Made by a program: the position numbers and the translations under genes | The notes under the pieces: model-generated | What the model saw: the letters and a program-made list of their open reading frames with translations, nothing else | Told to the model about the DNA's origin: nothing | Databases searched by the model: none | Source of the DNA: Chloroflexota bacterium | Lineage (GTDB): Bacteria > Chloroflexota > Ktedonobacteria > Ktedonobacterales > Ktedonobacteraceae | NCBI GenBank assembly: GCA_005879655.1 | Contig: VBJK01000106.1 | Coordinates: 1-28,450, forward strand | Direction: 5' to 3' | Length of the DNA stretch: 28,450 nt | Part shown: one piece after another, positions 1 to 6,874 of the stretch | Layout: each line of letters opens with the position of its first letter | How positions within the stretch are numbered: position 1 is the first letter of the stretch

Positions 1-1569
1 GATGCCGCCTTACCTCTCTTCCGCGCTGAACGTGCACGCTTGGGCGAAGCCAGCACTTATATAGGCCTAGCTGATCTTTATCTGGCGATGCAGGACTGGT
101 TGCAGGCTAAAACGTGGTATGAGCAGGCATTGCCCCTCTTTATCGCTGTGCAAGATCGACTGGGGCAAGCCAATACTTTGATTGATCTTGGTCGTGCTCG
201 TTTTGCTCTGGACGAATATGAGCAAGCAATGGCCGATGAGCAGCAGGCAACTGCCCTCTTCCGTGCTCTCGGTGAGACCACATGGGCTGAGCGTGCTGAG
301 TCCTACCTGCAAGCTATGCAGCAGGCTCTTGCACAGGTCCAGGAGCAGACAAAACGTTCACAGCTGGAAGCATCGATACAGACTGTCCTCACGGCTCTCT
401 CGACCTTTGCCCAGGCAGATTGGCAGACCCGTCGTCAACTGCTCACTGACCATCCTGAATTATTGCAGGAAGAGGTGATAGAGCCACTCTTCGCTCAACT
501 GTCGGCCAGTGCTCAAGCACAGCAGAATAATGACGCGCTCGACTATTATGAGCAATTACAAGCCCTGTTGCGGCGTTGTCGCACTTGGCCGATCAACGCG
601 CTATGGTACTTCGCGCAATATATGCGTCTGGGCGATAACATTGCTATTCCCGCTGCGTATGAGCCTGCTGTGATGCGGATTGCCATCCTGCTGGCTAAGC
701 CTGAGCGAGATGAAGAGACCTCCTTGCAAGCGATCCAGGCCATGCAGACGTTATTGGACTCGCTTCCTGCTGATGTGCCAGCGCTCTTTCGCGGAGCCTT
801 GCTCCGTGATCTGGCTGAACGTCTACTGGCATTGCCTCCTCATCATGCTCTACGCAACCTCACCACCATTGAGCACCACTATCGGGAAGCACTTGCTTGT
901 TATCAGCACAGCGAAAGACCAGTCAGCGTAGGCTATATTCAACGGGCGCTTGGCGAACTTTGCTTGCATCAGGGACGCACTGAAGAGGCATTACCACTGC
1001 TTAGCGCGGCATTGCAGGTGTTACGAGAGAGCAGCTATGAACGACACAAGCAGGACGCCGCCTGGATTGCATCAACGTATGCAGATGCCCTGGACAGATT
1101 GGGACGTTTACAGGAGGCTCTGTCAGCCTATAGCGAGGCCATTACGCTCCAGCCAGCATTGGCCGCGCTCTATCGCAATCGGGCAGTAGTGTTTATCCAT
1201 CTCCGTCAGCTAGAGGCAGCGGAAAGCGATCTGGCGCAGGCGGTCGCACTCGATGGGCACGAGCAGAGTCCTTATCTCTGGTATCATCGTGCCCAATTGG
1301 CTCTTGCACGGGGGGATGGTGCCCAGGCTGAGCGGATGCTCGCTGAGGTGCTGCAACGAGATGAGACGTTCGATGTCACCTTTGTACGTGCACAAAGCGC
1401 CTGGTTGCTTGGCGATCTAGCTGCCACACAGCAAGCCTTACGGCAAGCATGTCAGCAGACCGATATGGAGGCACGCCGTGCGATGCAACGTGACATGGAG
1501 AGGCTTTTCGTGGAACATCCAGCCTTGGCTGGCCGCGCTGAACTGCAAGAGATTTTCGAGGGAAAATAA
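1..1569 (+). CDS. TPR-repeat protein, C-terminal part (5' end outside window)
   Basis: The reading frame is open from base 1 to a TAA at 1567-1569. The first possible start is a TTG at 40, but the residues before it (ALPLFRAERARLGEA) already read as a TPR helix, so the gene begins upstream of the window. About 520 residues are visible. They are almost entirely alpha-helical TPR-like repeats: an N-terminal array with ALPLF and ATALF motifs (roughly residues 1-100), a helical middle, and a second array (about 310-470) with a clear EALSAYSEAITLQPALAALY repeat. TPR arrays are protein-binding scaffolds. In STAND ATPases they form the sensor end, so this may be the C-terminus of a larger NTPase-TPR protein, but no NTPase is visible. 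The next gene starts 16 bp downstream on the same strand, suggesting co-transcription with the EAD-nucleosidase and a role in sensing or assembly. Confidence 0.85.
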   Translation, partial: DAALPLFRAERARLGEASTYIGLADLYLAMQDWLQAKTWYEQALPLFIAVQDRLGQANTLIDLGRARFALDEYEQAMADEQQATALFRALGETTWAERAESYLQAMQQALAQVQEQTKRSQLEASIQTVLTALSTFAQADWQTRRQLLTDHPELLQEEVIEPLFAQLSASAQAQQNNDALDYYEQLQALLRRCRTWPINALWYFAQYMRLGDNIAIPAAYEPAVMRIAILLAKPERDEETSLQAIQAMQTLLDSLPADVPALFRGALLRDLAERLLALPPHHALRNLTTIEHHYREALACYQHSERPVSVGYIQRALGELCLHQGRTEEALPLLSAALQVLRESSYERHKQDAAWIASTYADALDRLGRLQEALSAYSEAITLQPALAALYRNRAVVFIHLRQLEAAESDLAQAVALDGHEQSPYLWYHRAQLALARGDGAQAERMLAEVLQRDETFDVTFVRAQSAWLLGDLAATQQALRQACQQTDMEARRAMQRDMERLFVEHPALAGRAELQEIFEGK

Positions 1570-1585
1570 GGGAAAGAAAAATAGC

Positions 1586-2854
1586 ATGAATATAGATAAC
1601 ACACAAATGGAACAGTTATGTGCAGCTTTCGTGAGCGCTTTTCCTACACGCCAGGATTTAGAGATGATGGTCTTTTATCAATTAAATGAAAATCTTTCCA
1701 GTATTGTGAGAGAGGACAACCTTGAGAAGATTGTCTTTGAACTTACTAAGTGGGCAATGACAAAGGGGAGATTAGAAGAGCTTGTCAGTGGGGCTTGCAA
1801 ACAGAATCGTGGCAATCCTCAACTGAGAAATATCGCTGAGCAGCTCAGATCGAACAATGATCAGCATCCACCGCGCGGTTCTGGTTCCATCACGGTGACA
1901 GCTAATCATGGGAGTATGGCAGCCAACACCGGGCAGGGAGATATCCAGCAGCAGATGGATGGGCAAGCGAGGCACTCCCACGGGAAAGCACAACGTCGGT
2001 CAGATCGTCAGCCGGAGCAACTGCGTCCGACGATAGGCTTGCTGACTGCATTGCCAAAGGAATACGCGGCGATGAGCGTGCTGCTCGACAATACAGTCAA
2101 ATTTACGCCTCCAGAGGAGAGAACCAGTCATCCGTATACGTTGGGTGAAATCCCTGTGACGGGAGGAGGCAAGTTGCATGTGGTACTGGCTCTGCTGCCT
2201 ACTATAGGTCTGACGCTGGCTGCAACAAGAGCTACACGTCTGCTGGAACATTTTCCTGCTGTACAAGAGTTGATCATGGTGGGTATCGCGGGGGGAGTGC
2301 CTGATCCTGAGAGAGCAACTGAGCACGTGCGCCTGGGCGATATCGTCGTCTCCGATCAATACGGCGTGGTGGAATACGATTTCATCACAAGAATGACGAG
2401 CGAGACTATCTACCGGCCCTGGCTGGCATGGATAGAACAGGCAATGGCACGCCTGAACGTTACGCGTCCACCCAAAAAGACCGATATTCTGGCTTCGTTT
2501 GCCACAGAACCTCCTAGCAGGCTGACTCATCCCTCAGACCCACAAAGGATAGTAGATGAGCCACGCGTCTTCCTAGCTCCTATTGCCTCTTCAAATACGC
2601 TGCTCAAAGATCCTGTGTTGCGCGATGAGCTACGTGTTCGCTATGGCGTTAAGGCCATTGAGATGGAAGGGGCTGGTGTTGCAGATGCTACCTGGGACCC
2701 GAAAGCAGGTTATCTGGTAGTTCGTGGCATCTGCGACTATTGCGATGCTAACAAAAATGATAAATGGCACTCCTATGCTGCTATTGTTGCGGCGGCGTAT
2801 ACGCGTGCGTTGCTGGCATCTTTGCCTGCTGCTGGCGGGGGACTAGTGGAGTAG
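1586..2854 (+). CDS. EAD1-like death-fold domain fused to nucleoside phosphorylase/nucleosidase
   Basis: The ATG at 1586 is preceded by AAGGGAAAG (1568-1576), giving 422 residues. Residues 5-88 match the pattern of effector-associated domain 1 (EAD1), a small helical death-like adaptor domain of bacterial conflict systems: hydrophobic helices with AFPTRQDLEMMV, then LTKWAMTKGRLEELV and NPQLRNIAEQL. A low-complexity linker (about 100-140, ITVTANHGSMAA) follows. Residues 147-420 are a purine nucleoside phosphorylase/MTA-SAH nucleosidase-type domain with GLLTALPKEY, the phosphate-site-like GIAGGV (233-238), LGDIVVSD, the ribose-binding EMEGAGVADA and a C-terminal GICDYCD. Such domains cleave N-glycosidic bonds of nucleosides or nucleotides; in EAD proteins they are predicted effectors that deplete a nucleotide pool after infection. 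The substrate cannot be read from sequence. The TPR gene immediately upstream probably belongs to the same operon. Domain assignment is strong for the nucleosidase and good for EAD1; the defence role is inferred. Confidence 0.85.
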   Translation: MNIDNTQMEQLCAAFVSAFPTRQDLEMMVFYQLNENLSSIVREDNLEKIVFELTKWAMTKGRLEELVSGACKQNRGNPQLRNIAEQLRSNNDQHPPRGSGSITVTANHGSMAANTGQGDIQQQMDGQARHSHGKAQRRSDRQPEQLRPTIGLLTALPKEYAAMSVLLDNTVKFTPPEERTSHPYTLGEIPVTGGGKLHVVLALLPTIGLTLAATRATRLLEHFPAVQELIMVGIAGGVPDPERATEHVRLGDIVVSDQYGVVEYDFITRMTSETIYRPWLAWIEQAMARLNVTRPPKKTDILASFATEPPSRLTHPSDPQRIVDEPRVFLAPIASSNTLLKDPVLRDELRVRYGVKAIEMEGAGVADATWDPKAGYLVVRGICDYCDANKNDKWHSYAAIVAAAYTRALLASLPAAGGGLVE

Positions 2855-2987
2855 ATCTGCGCCACTCAAGATTGTTCACATTTTTGGCCGTTTTTGCTCT
2901 ATACTTGCTTGTTTGAATCGTCTATAAAGTTAAGAAAGTTGTTTTTGAGAGTGATTGGATACATGCTATAGAAAGAGTAAGCATACA

Positions 2988-3698
2988 ATGTATTCGCCAG
3001 CAACTCGCCTCTTAACCGTACTAGACGTGCTACAGACCCGTCCCGGCTGGACAGCTAGCGAACTTGCCAAACGCTTGCAGGTTAATACACGTAGCATACG
3101 GCGCTACATTACCACCCTACAGGATCTGGGTATTCCAGTAGTCGCCGAGCGAGGACGTTATGGAGGCTACCGACTGCGCCCCGGCTTTAAATTACCGCCG
3201 CTGATGCTGAATGATGATGAAGCTCTGGCAGTGACGCTGGGACTACTGGCGGCACAACGCTTTGGCCTTGCCAGTGTTGTACCCGCAGTTGAAGGCACAC
3301 TGGCGAAAATCGAGCGCGTGCTGCCACAGACTATCCGCGATCAAGCACAGGCCATACAGGAGGCGATGCTAGACTTGCCAGCGAGGCACTGCGTTGCTCC
3401 TAAGCAAACTACGGCGGACCACTTACCGGATCTCTACTATGTGGAAGCACTATTGGAGACAACCCTTGAAAGAGTACGCTGGTCCATTCCCCCGGCGTTC
3501 GCTACGCTAGAGGAGCGTTCAGATGGCGTGCTCTTGCGTGCCTATGATTGCGATTTAGAGTATATGGCCCGCTTTTTACTCGTCCTTGGCTGCCCCTTCC
3601 ACGTTCAGCAACCTCATGAGTTATTGGATGTATTGGAAAAGCTAGCACATGGTATTCTATCAGCCGTGCAATGTAATAGATTAGTGCTGCGCAATTGA
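2988..3698 (+). CDS. YafY-like HTH transcriptional regulator lacking a recognisable WYL core
   Basis: The preferred start is the ATG at 2988, because MYSPATRLLTVLDVLQTRP is the usual N-terminus of this family and a GAAAGAG lies upstream (2971-2977); an in-frame TTG at 2955 would add 11 residues. The product has 236 residues. Residues 1-60 form an HTH_11/DeoR-type winged helix (TASELAKRLQVNTRSIRRYI, then the wing GRYGGYRL). Residues 65-130 are the helical linker (LNDDEALAVTLGLLAAQRFGL). From about 155 the sequence resembles the C-terminal WCX segment: TTLERVRWSIPPAFATLEE, GVLLRAYDCDLEYMARFLL and the final PHELLDVL. The Sm-like WYL barrel normally lying between these parts (R-x-PYGLV ... WYLVGY ... 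FRLDRI) is not seen, and the protein is about 80 residues shorter than the usual 310-330. It probably binds DNA as a dimer; its ligand and targets are unknown. Confidence 0.85.
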   Translation: MYSPATRLLTVLDVLQTRPGWTASELAKRLQVNTRSIRRYITTLQDLGIPVVAERGRYGGYRLRPGFKLPPLMLNDDEALAVTLGLLAAQRFGLASVVPAVEGTLAKIERVLPQTIRDQAQAIQEAMLDLPARHCVAPKQTTADHLPDLYYVEALLETTLERVRWSIPPAFATLEERSDGVLLRAYDCDLEYMARFLLVLGCPFHVQQPHELLDVLEKLAHGILSAVQCNRLVLRN

Positions 3699-3711
3699 AG
3701 CTACAAGTATC

Positions 3712-3762
3712 GTAACTGTTCAGGACGCCCCACCACCTGCGGTGGGCGTCCTGAACAGTTAC
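3712..3762. terminator. Long hairpin between convergent genes
   Basis: Arms at 3712-3734 and 3741-3762 are complementary over 22 bp with a single bulged C. The stem begins GTAACTGTTCAGGACGCCC. It sits between the end of the + strand regulator (3698) and the end of the - strand STAND gene (3767), the usual place for a bidirectional terminator. Neither side has a run of T residues, so it is not a textbook intrinsic terminator. The outer arm GTAACTGTTCAGG reappears almost unchanged at 23704, so it may instead be a dispersed palindromic repeat that also ends transcription. Confidence 0.6.
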
Positions 3763-3766
3763 TTCT

Positions 3767-5944
3767 CTACCAGACTACCAACAAGCCGACATCGGTCTGC
3801 TCTTGCAGAACATCCTCCACAGAACGCAGAGAGGGAGCAACTTTGAGGTGTCCCAGCAAGCGGTGCAATTTGCCAACCTCCGGCTGCATACCCAGACGTT
3901 CAAAGCCATCCAAAGCTTGTTGTGCCCAATGTGTCATCTCATCCAATCTTTTCTGCTTATCTGTCTTATTCCGCCTTCCCTGTTGCAGTGCAAGGTACGC
4001 CAGGGAGCGCTTATAGTAAGCTGCACGTCTGCGATCCTTGTTCCGTTCAGCAACCGCTAGGCCCGCTTTTAGCAAGCCTTCAGCTTTATCAAACAAGCCT
4101 CGCCCCTTAGCAATATCAGCTAAAAACTGTTGCACATAGATGACACAACGCTGCCAGCAGATCTTGTGTGCACCGTCAAGCGCCTCGTTGAAGTGCCTTT
4201 CCGCTCGGTCCCGATCTCCCTTTGCCATGTACATCACCCCGTAGTAGTACTTGATGGTCAGTTGATGGCGTGGACGTTCCGCCTCACTCAAACCTGGCTG
4301 ACACACGAGTCGATCAGCTCTTTTTAACCAGCGTTGCGCACCTGCGACATCATTGGTCCTGATATGCCATTGCACGAGATGCTCGGCCAGGGCCGCTTGC
4401 ACACTCAAACTTACACAGCGGTGCTGCCTCCAAGCCTGTCGCAGTAGCTTCTCTGCTGCGACAACATCTCCCATCTGCGTGAGCGTAAACCCTTGTTCTA
4501 CCATGGCCTCTATGGCCGTTGCTTTATCGGCCCGTTTCTCAGCCGCTCGTCGCAGCCACCCCAACCAGAAGAGCCTCGCTTTCCAACAGCCATAGATGCT
4601 CGTCATCCACAGGAGCCTTTCGCTATGCCAGAGTGCCCGCATAGTCTCGTATTGATCGCGCTCAGCACACCACTCACACAGAGTCTGCACATTCTCCCAT
4701 TCCTCTTCAATGGGATCGTACTGCTGCGCCCACTCCATCCCATCCAGCCCACCATGCGCCTTCGTGAATGAAAGCCACCATGCCATCCAACGCGTGCGCG
4801 CCTGCTGCTCCCAGTCTGGTACCTCTTTGAGTTTGGTACCAACGAAGGCGCGCGTCAGTGGATGAAGCCCATAACGAGTAAGGGTCTTGCCACCATCGTC
4901 ATACACTTCGATCAAAGACAGCTCTATCAGTCGTAGCAAGGCTTGCTCTAGCCGTACATTAGGCATGGCGACGACCGCACTGAGTGCTTCTTTGCTTGCT
5001 GAACCTACAAAGAAGGACGCTGCTAACAGTACCTGCTGTGCATCGGGACTACTTGCTAATGCAGCCCAACTTCTCGTGAAGAGATGAACTAAGACATCTC
5101 CCACGCCACGCAACCCGTGCAAGACTTGATGGAGACTGTGCCCACTACTTTTTAAGTCACCCATCGTCAGCGCAATGGCCTGCGGATTCCCGCGCGTGAT
5201 CCGCACCAAGTCGAGCAGATCCTTCGTCTCTGCGCCTTCCAGGGTAGACAGTTTCAACCTGCGGGCATGGTAACGGATAAGCTCAAGAGCATCATCGCCC
5301 TCTAACCCATTGAGGTGAAAGCTGCGCGCTTGCTGGAGTTGATGAGTATCACGGCTAGTGACCAGCACTTTACTTGGTATGGGGATCTGCTGTATCCAGG
5401 TGAGCAGATCCGGGTCAACTACGGTGTCGAAATTGTCAATAATCACTAACGTCTGATAGCTATGCAGCAGTTCATTGATGCGGGTATGCTTTTCAGCAAA
5501 GGGTAATTGAGCCACAGAGGGATAGTCGAGCACACGTGCGATGGTATCCAGGATCTCGTGTAGCCAGTGCTTCTGCTCTAAGCGGTCTCCTGCTGAGATC
5601 CATACAGCGGCATCAAAGAGCGCATTTGGCATAAACGCCGCTTCTAGCAGACATTGATAAGCGACTTCGATAGCCAGTGTCGTTTTGCCCACACCACCCA
5701 TCCCTTCAATCGCCAGCAAGCAATGGAAGGAGTTCAGACCCTCCATAACTGAGACCAGATCCAGTTGGCGGCCAAGCATGTCGTCAAAGCGGGGCGGCAG
5801 ATTCTGATACAGGCGAGGGACAGGAAGTGGAGGCATTTTTGCCGCAAGGTCATCCTGTGTAAGCCATTCAGGGAGTTCTAACGGACTATCGCTTACAAAC
5901 ACAGCACGAATCAGGTTGTCCATCTTATCTTCCATTGAACTCAT
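3767..5944 (-). CDS. STAND/NB-ARC-type ATPase with C-terminal TPR repeats
   Basis: The product is 725 residues if the ATG at 5944 is used. Residues 1-45 show no known domain. An NB-ARC/AP-ATPase core spans about 50-370: Walker A GMGGVGKTT (81-89), Walker B LVIID (166-170), a sensor-like KVLVTSRD (192-199), the GNPQAIAL motif of the helical arm, then a winged-helix-like segment (LIELSLIEVYDDGGKTLTRY). From about 430 to 690 the protein is helical with TPR-type repeats (EQGFTLTQMGDVVAAEKLLR). STAND ATPases are signal-activated oligomerising switches. The start codon overlaps the stop of the ECF sigma gene (ATGA at 5944-5941), implying translational coupling. An AAAGGAG lies only 2 bases before ATG 5944 and 11 bases before the in-frame ATG at 5935, so either start is possible. 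No effector or DNA-binding domain is visible, so it may act on the partner sigma factor. The family is certain; the function is inferred. Confidence 0.9.
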   Translation of the reverse strand: MSSMEDKMDNLIRAVFVSDSPLELPEWLTQDDLAAKMPPLPVPRLYQNLPPRFDDMLGRQLDLVSVMEGLNSFHCLLAIEGMGGVGKTTLAIEVAYQCLLEAAFMPNALFDAAVWISAGDRLEQKHWLHEILDTIARVLDYPSVAQLPFAEKHTRINELLHSYQTLVIIDNFDTVVDPDLLTWIQQIPIPSKVLVTSRDTHQLQQARSFHLNGLEGDDALELIRYHARRLKLSTLEGAETKDLLDLVRITRGNPQAIALTMGDLKSSGHSLHQVLHGLRGVGDVLVHLFTRSWAALASSPDAQQVLLAASFFVGSASKEALSAVVAMPNVRLEQALLRLIELSLIEVYDDGGKTLTRYGLHPLTRAFVGTKLKEVPDWEQQARTRWMAWWLSFTKAHGGLDGMEWAQQYDPIEEEWENVQTLCEWCAERDQYETMRALWHSERLLWMTSIYGCWKARLFWLGWLRRAAEKRADKATAIEAMVEQGFTLTQMGDVVAAEKLLRQAWRQHRCVSLSVQAALAEHLVQWHIRTNDVAGAQRWLKRADRLVCQPGLSEAERPRHQLTIKYYYGVMYMAKGDRDRAERHFNEALDGAHKICWQRCVIYVQQFLADIAKGRGLFDKAEGLLKAGLAVAERNKDRRRAAYYKRSLAYLALQQGRRNKTDKQKRLDEMTHWAQQALDGFERLGMQPEVGKLHRLLGHLKVAPSLRSVEDVLQEQTDVGLLVVW

Positions 5945-6519
5945 TGCTCCTTTCGAGTCTCATCTGTATGATCTGTGAGGCGATAGAGTTGTCGAAACCG
6001 TGCCCGCGCCTTTGCCAGGTAGGTTGTCACTGTACTCTCTGTGTACCCCAGTTGGCGAGCGACCTCAGCTCGTGTATACCCAATGGCGTTCAATATAAGA
6101 ATATTCCTTAACACAGGTTCCATCTTCGCTAAGGTATATCGAACACAATCTACCTCCACCACAAATTCTGAGTCGGCCTGGTAGGCGATAGGCTCGGATG
6201 TGCTCTCGTTCTCTTCCAATGTGTCATGCCCGCCCCGGCGGTCTTTTCTTAGCCAATCCAAAGCCAAGTTCCTGGCAATCGTCAGGAGCCAGGCTCTGAA
6301 GCGAGTCGGCTCTTTGAGCCTGTGGATATGCTTCCAAGCTTTGATATACGTCTCCTGCCAAAGCTCCTTTGCAATCTCATCGCTCCGTACCACTTTCAGC
6401 AAGCAGACATAGATCTCCCCCTTATAGCGCAGAAAAAGGATGCAAAACGCATTCTGATCCCCATCTTTTGCGCACATGATAAGCACTTCATCCGGTCTAT
6501 CATCCGATTTGTCACACAT
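5941..6519 (-). CDS. ECF-type RNA polymerase sigma factor
   Basis: The ATG at 6519 is chosen because AAGAGGGAG stands about 8 bases upstream and the resulting 192 residues match the usual ECF length; a frame opening at 6600 adds 27 residues with no domain. Residues about 20-92 are sigma region 2, including the core-binding and -10 segment (ELWQETYIKAWKHIHRLKEP, RFRAWLLTIARNLALDWLRK). Residues about 125-180 are region 4, with the HTH GYTRAEVARQLGYTESTVTTY. ECF factors redirect RNA polymerase to a small regulon and are usually held by a co-transcribed anti-sigma factor. No membrane anti-sigma factor is next to this one; the overlapping downstream gene is a STAND ATPase instead. Three GGTACC hexamers spaced about two helical turns apart lie just upstream and may be the autoregulatory control region. 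Confidence 0.93.
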   Translation of the reverse strand: MCDKSDDRPDEVLIMCAKDGDQNAFCILFLRYKGEIYVCLLKVVRSDEIAKELWQETYIKAWKHIHRLKEPTRFRAWLLTIARNLALDWLRKDRRGGHDTLEENESTSEPIAYQADSEFVVEVDCVRYTLAKMEPVLRNILILNAIGYTRAEVARQLGYTESTVTTYLAKARARFRQLYRLTDHTDETRKEQ

Positions 6520-6543
6520 AAGTGGGCTCCCTCTTACATAAAG

Positions 6544-6594
6544 GGTACCGTAACGAAGAACTCTGGTACCTTTCACCCTCGTTTGGTACCAGAG
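6544..6594 (-). promoter_or_regulatory. Three phased GGTACC sites and an inverted repeat upstream of the ECF sigma gene
   Basis: GGTACC occurs at 6544-6549, 6565-6570 and 6585-6590, with start-to-start distances of 21 and 20 bp. The outer pair nearest the far side also forms a perfect 10-bp inverted repeat, CTCTGGTACC (6561-6570) and GGTACCAGAG (6585-6594), with a 14-bp spacer. The block lies 25-75 bp before the sigma start codon. Helical phasing and symmetry suggest an operator or a repeated -35-like element. Its function is inferred. Confidence 0.45.
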
Positions 6595-6797
6595 GCCCAA
6601 ACGTTCTTCTGTTAACCAACATTTAGCAATTCACGCTTTTTAGGAATGATCGCAGAAGCTATTGCAATATAGAGCGTGACTTTTCATCTGTATCAAAGGC
6701 AAGGTTTACATTTCTGATCACTCCCAGATATAAAGGTGACGTAAATAACGAGGTAAATCTTAATTAGGGAAGTTTGATACAAACACACTCAAAGTTT

Positions 6798-6826
6798 TTG
6801 CAAAAAACATATTAATGTGATATAGT
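6798..6826 (+). promoter_or_regulatory. Sigma-70-type promoter of clpB
   Basis: TTGCAA (6798-6803) and TATAGT (6821-6826) are separated by exactly 17 bp in AT-rich DNA. Transcription would start near 6833, giving a leader of about 40 bases. The match to the housekeeping consensus suggests basal expression by the main sigma factor. Confidence 0.65.
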
Positions 6827-6837
6827 TTCTCTTAGAA

Positions 6838-6858
6838 GGAACGTGTTCCTGCGGGAAC
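6838..6858 (+). promoter_or_regulatory. Overlapping dyads in the clpB leader
   Basis: Three pentamers alternate: GGAAC (6838-6842), GTTCC (6845-6849) and GGAAC (6854-6858). The middle one can pair with either neighbour, forming a dyad with a 2-base centre or one with a 4-base centre. The block lies between the predicted transcription start and the ribosome binding site GAGGG (6866-6870). It could be a repressor operator just downstream of the promoter or a leader hairpin. It matches neither CIRCE nor HAIR, the usual class I and HspR heat-shock operators. Confidence 0.45.
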
Positions 6859-6874
6859 GAGAAAAGAGGGTTGT

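Larger units (their letters stand above)
6520..6874. other. Divergent intergenic region between the ECF sigma gene and clpB
   Basis: This 355-bp AT-rich stretch separates two divergent transcription units. On the sigma side it holds the GGTACC array. Further out, a possible minus-strand promoter reads TTGATA then TATATT with a long 19-bp gap, at roughly 6670-6700; this is weak. On the clpB side lie a strong + strand promoter (6798-6826) and two leader dyads (6838-6858). No small ORF or RNA gene was recognised. Confidence 0.6.

Noticed and set aside
2000..2530. Minus-strand ORF of 176 codons within the EAD-nucleosidase gene
   Set aside because: The + strand reading has complete nucleosidase motifs; the minus product is low-complexity and unrelated to any family I know.
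4818..4840. Two more GGTACC sites inside the STAND gene as part of the sigma control array
   Set aside because: They are 17 bp apart, not in the 20-21 bp phase, and lie in coding sequence 1.7 kb away, so chance is the simpler reading.
6785..6793. ACTCAAAG upstream of clpB as an HspR (HAIR) half-site
   Set aside because: HAIR needs CTTGAGT-N7-ACTCAAG; only one imperfect half is present and no partner lies at the right distance.
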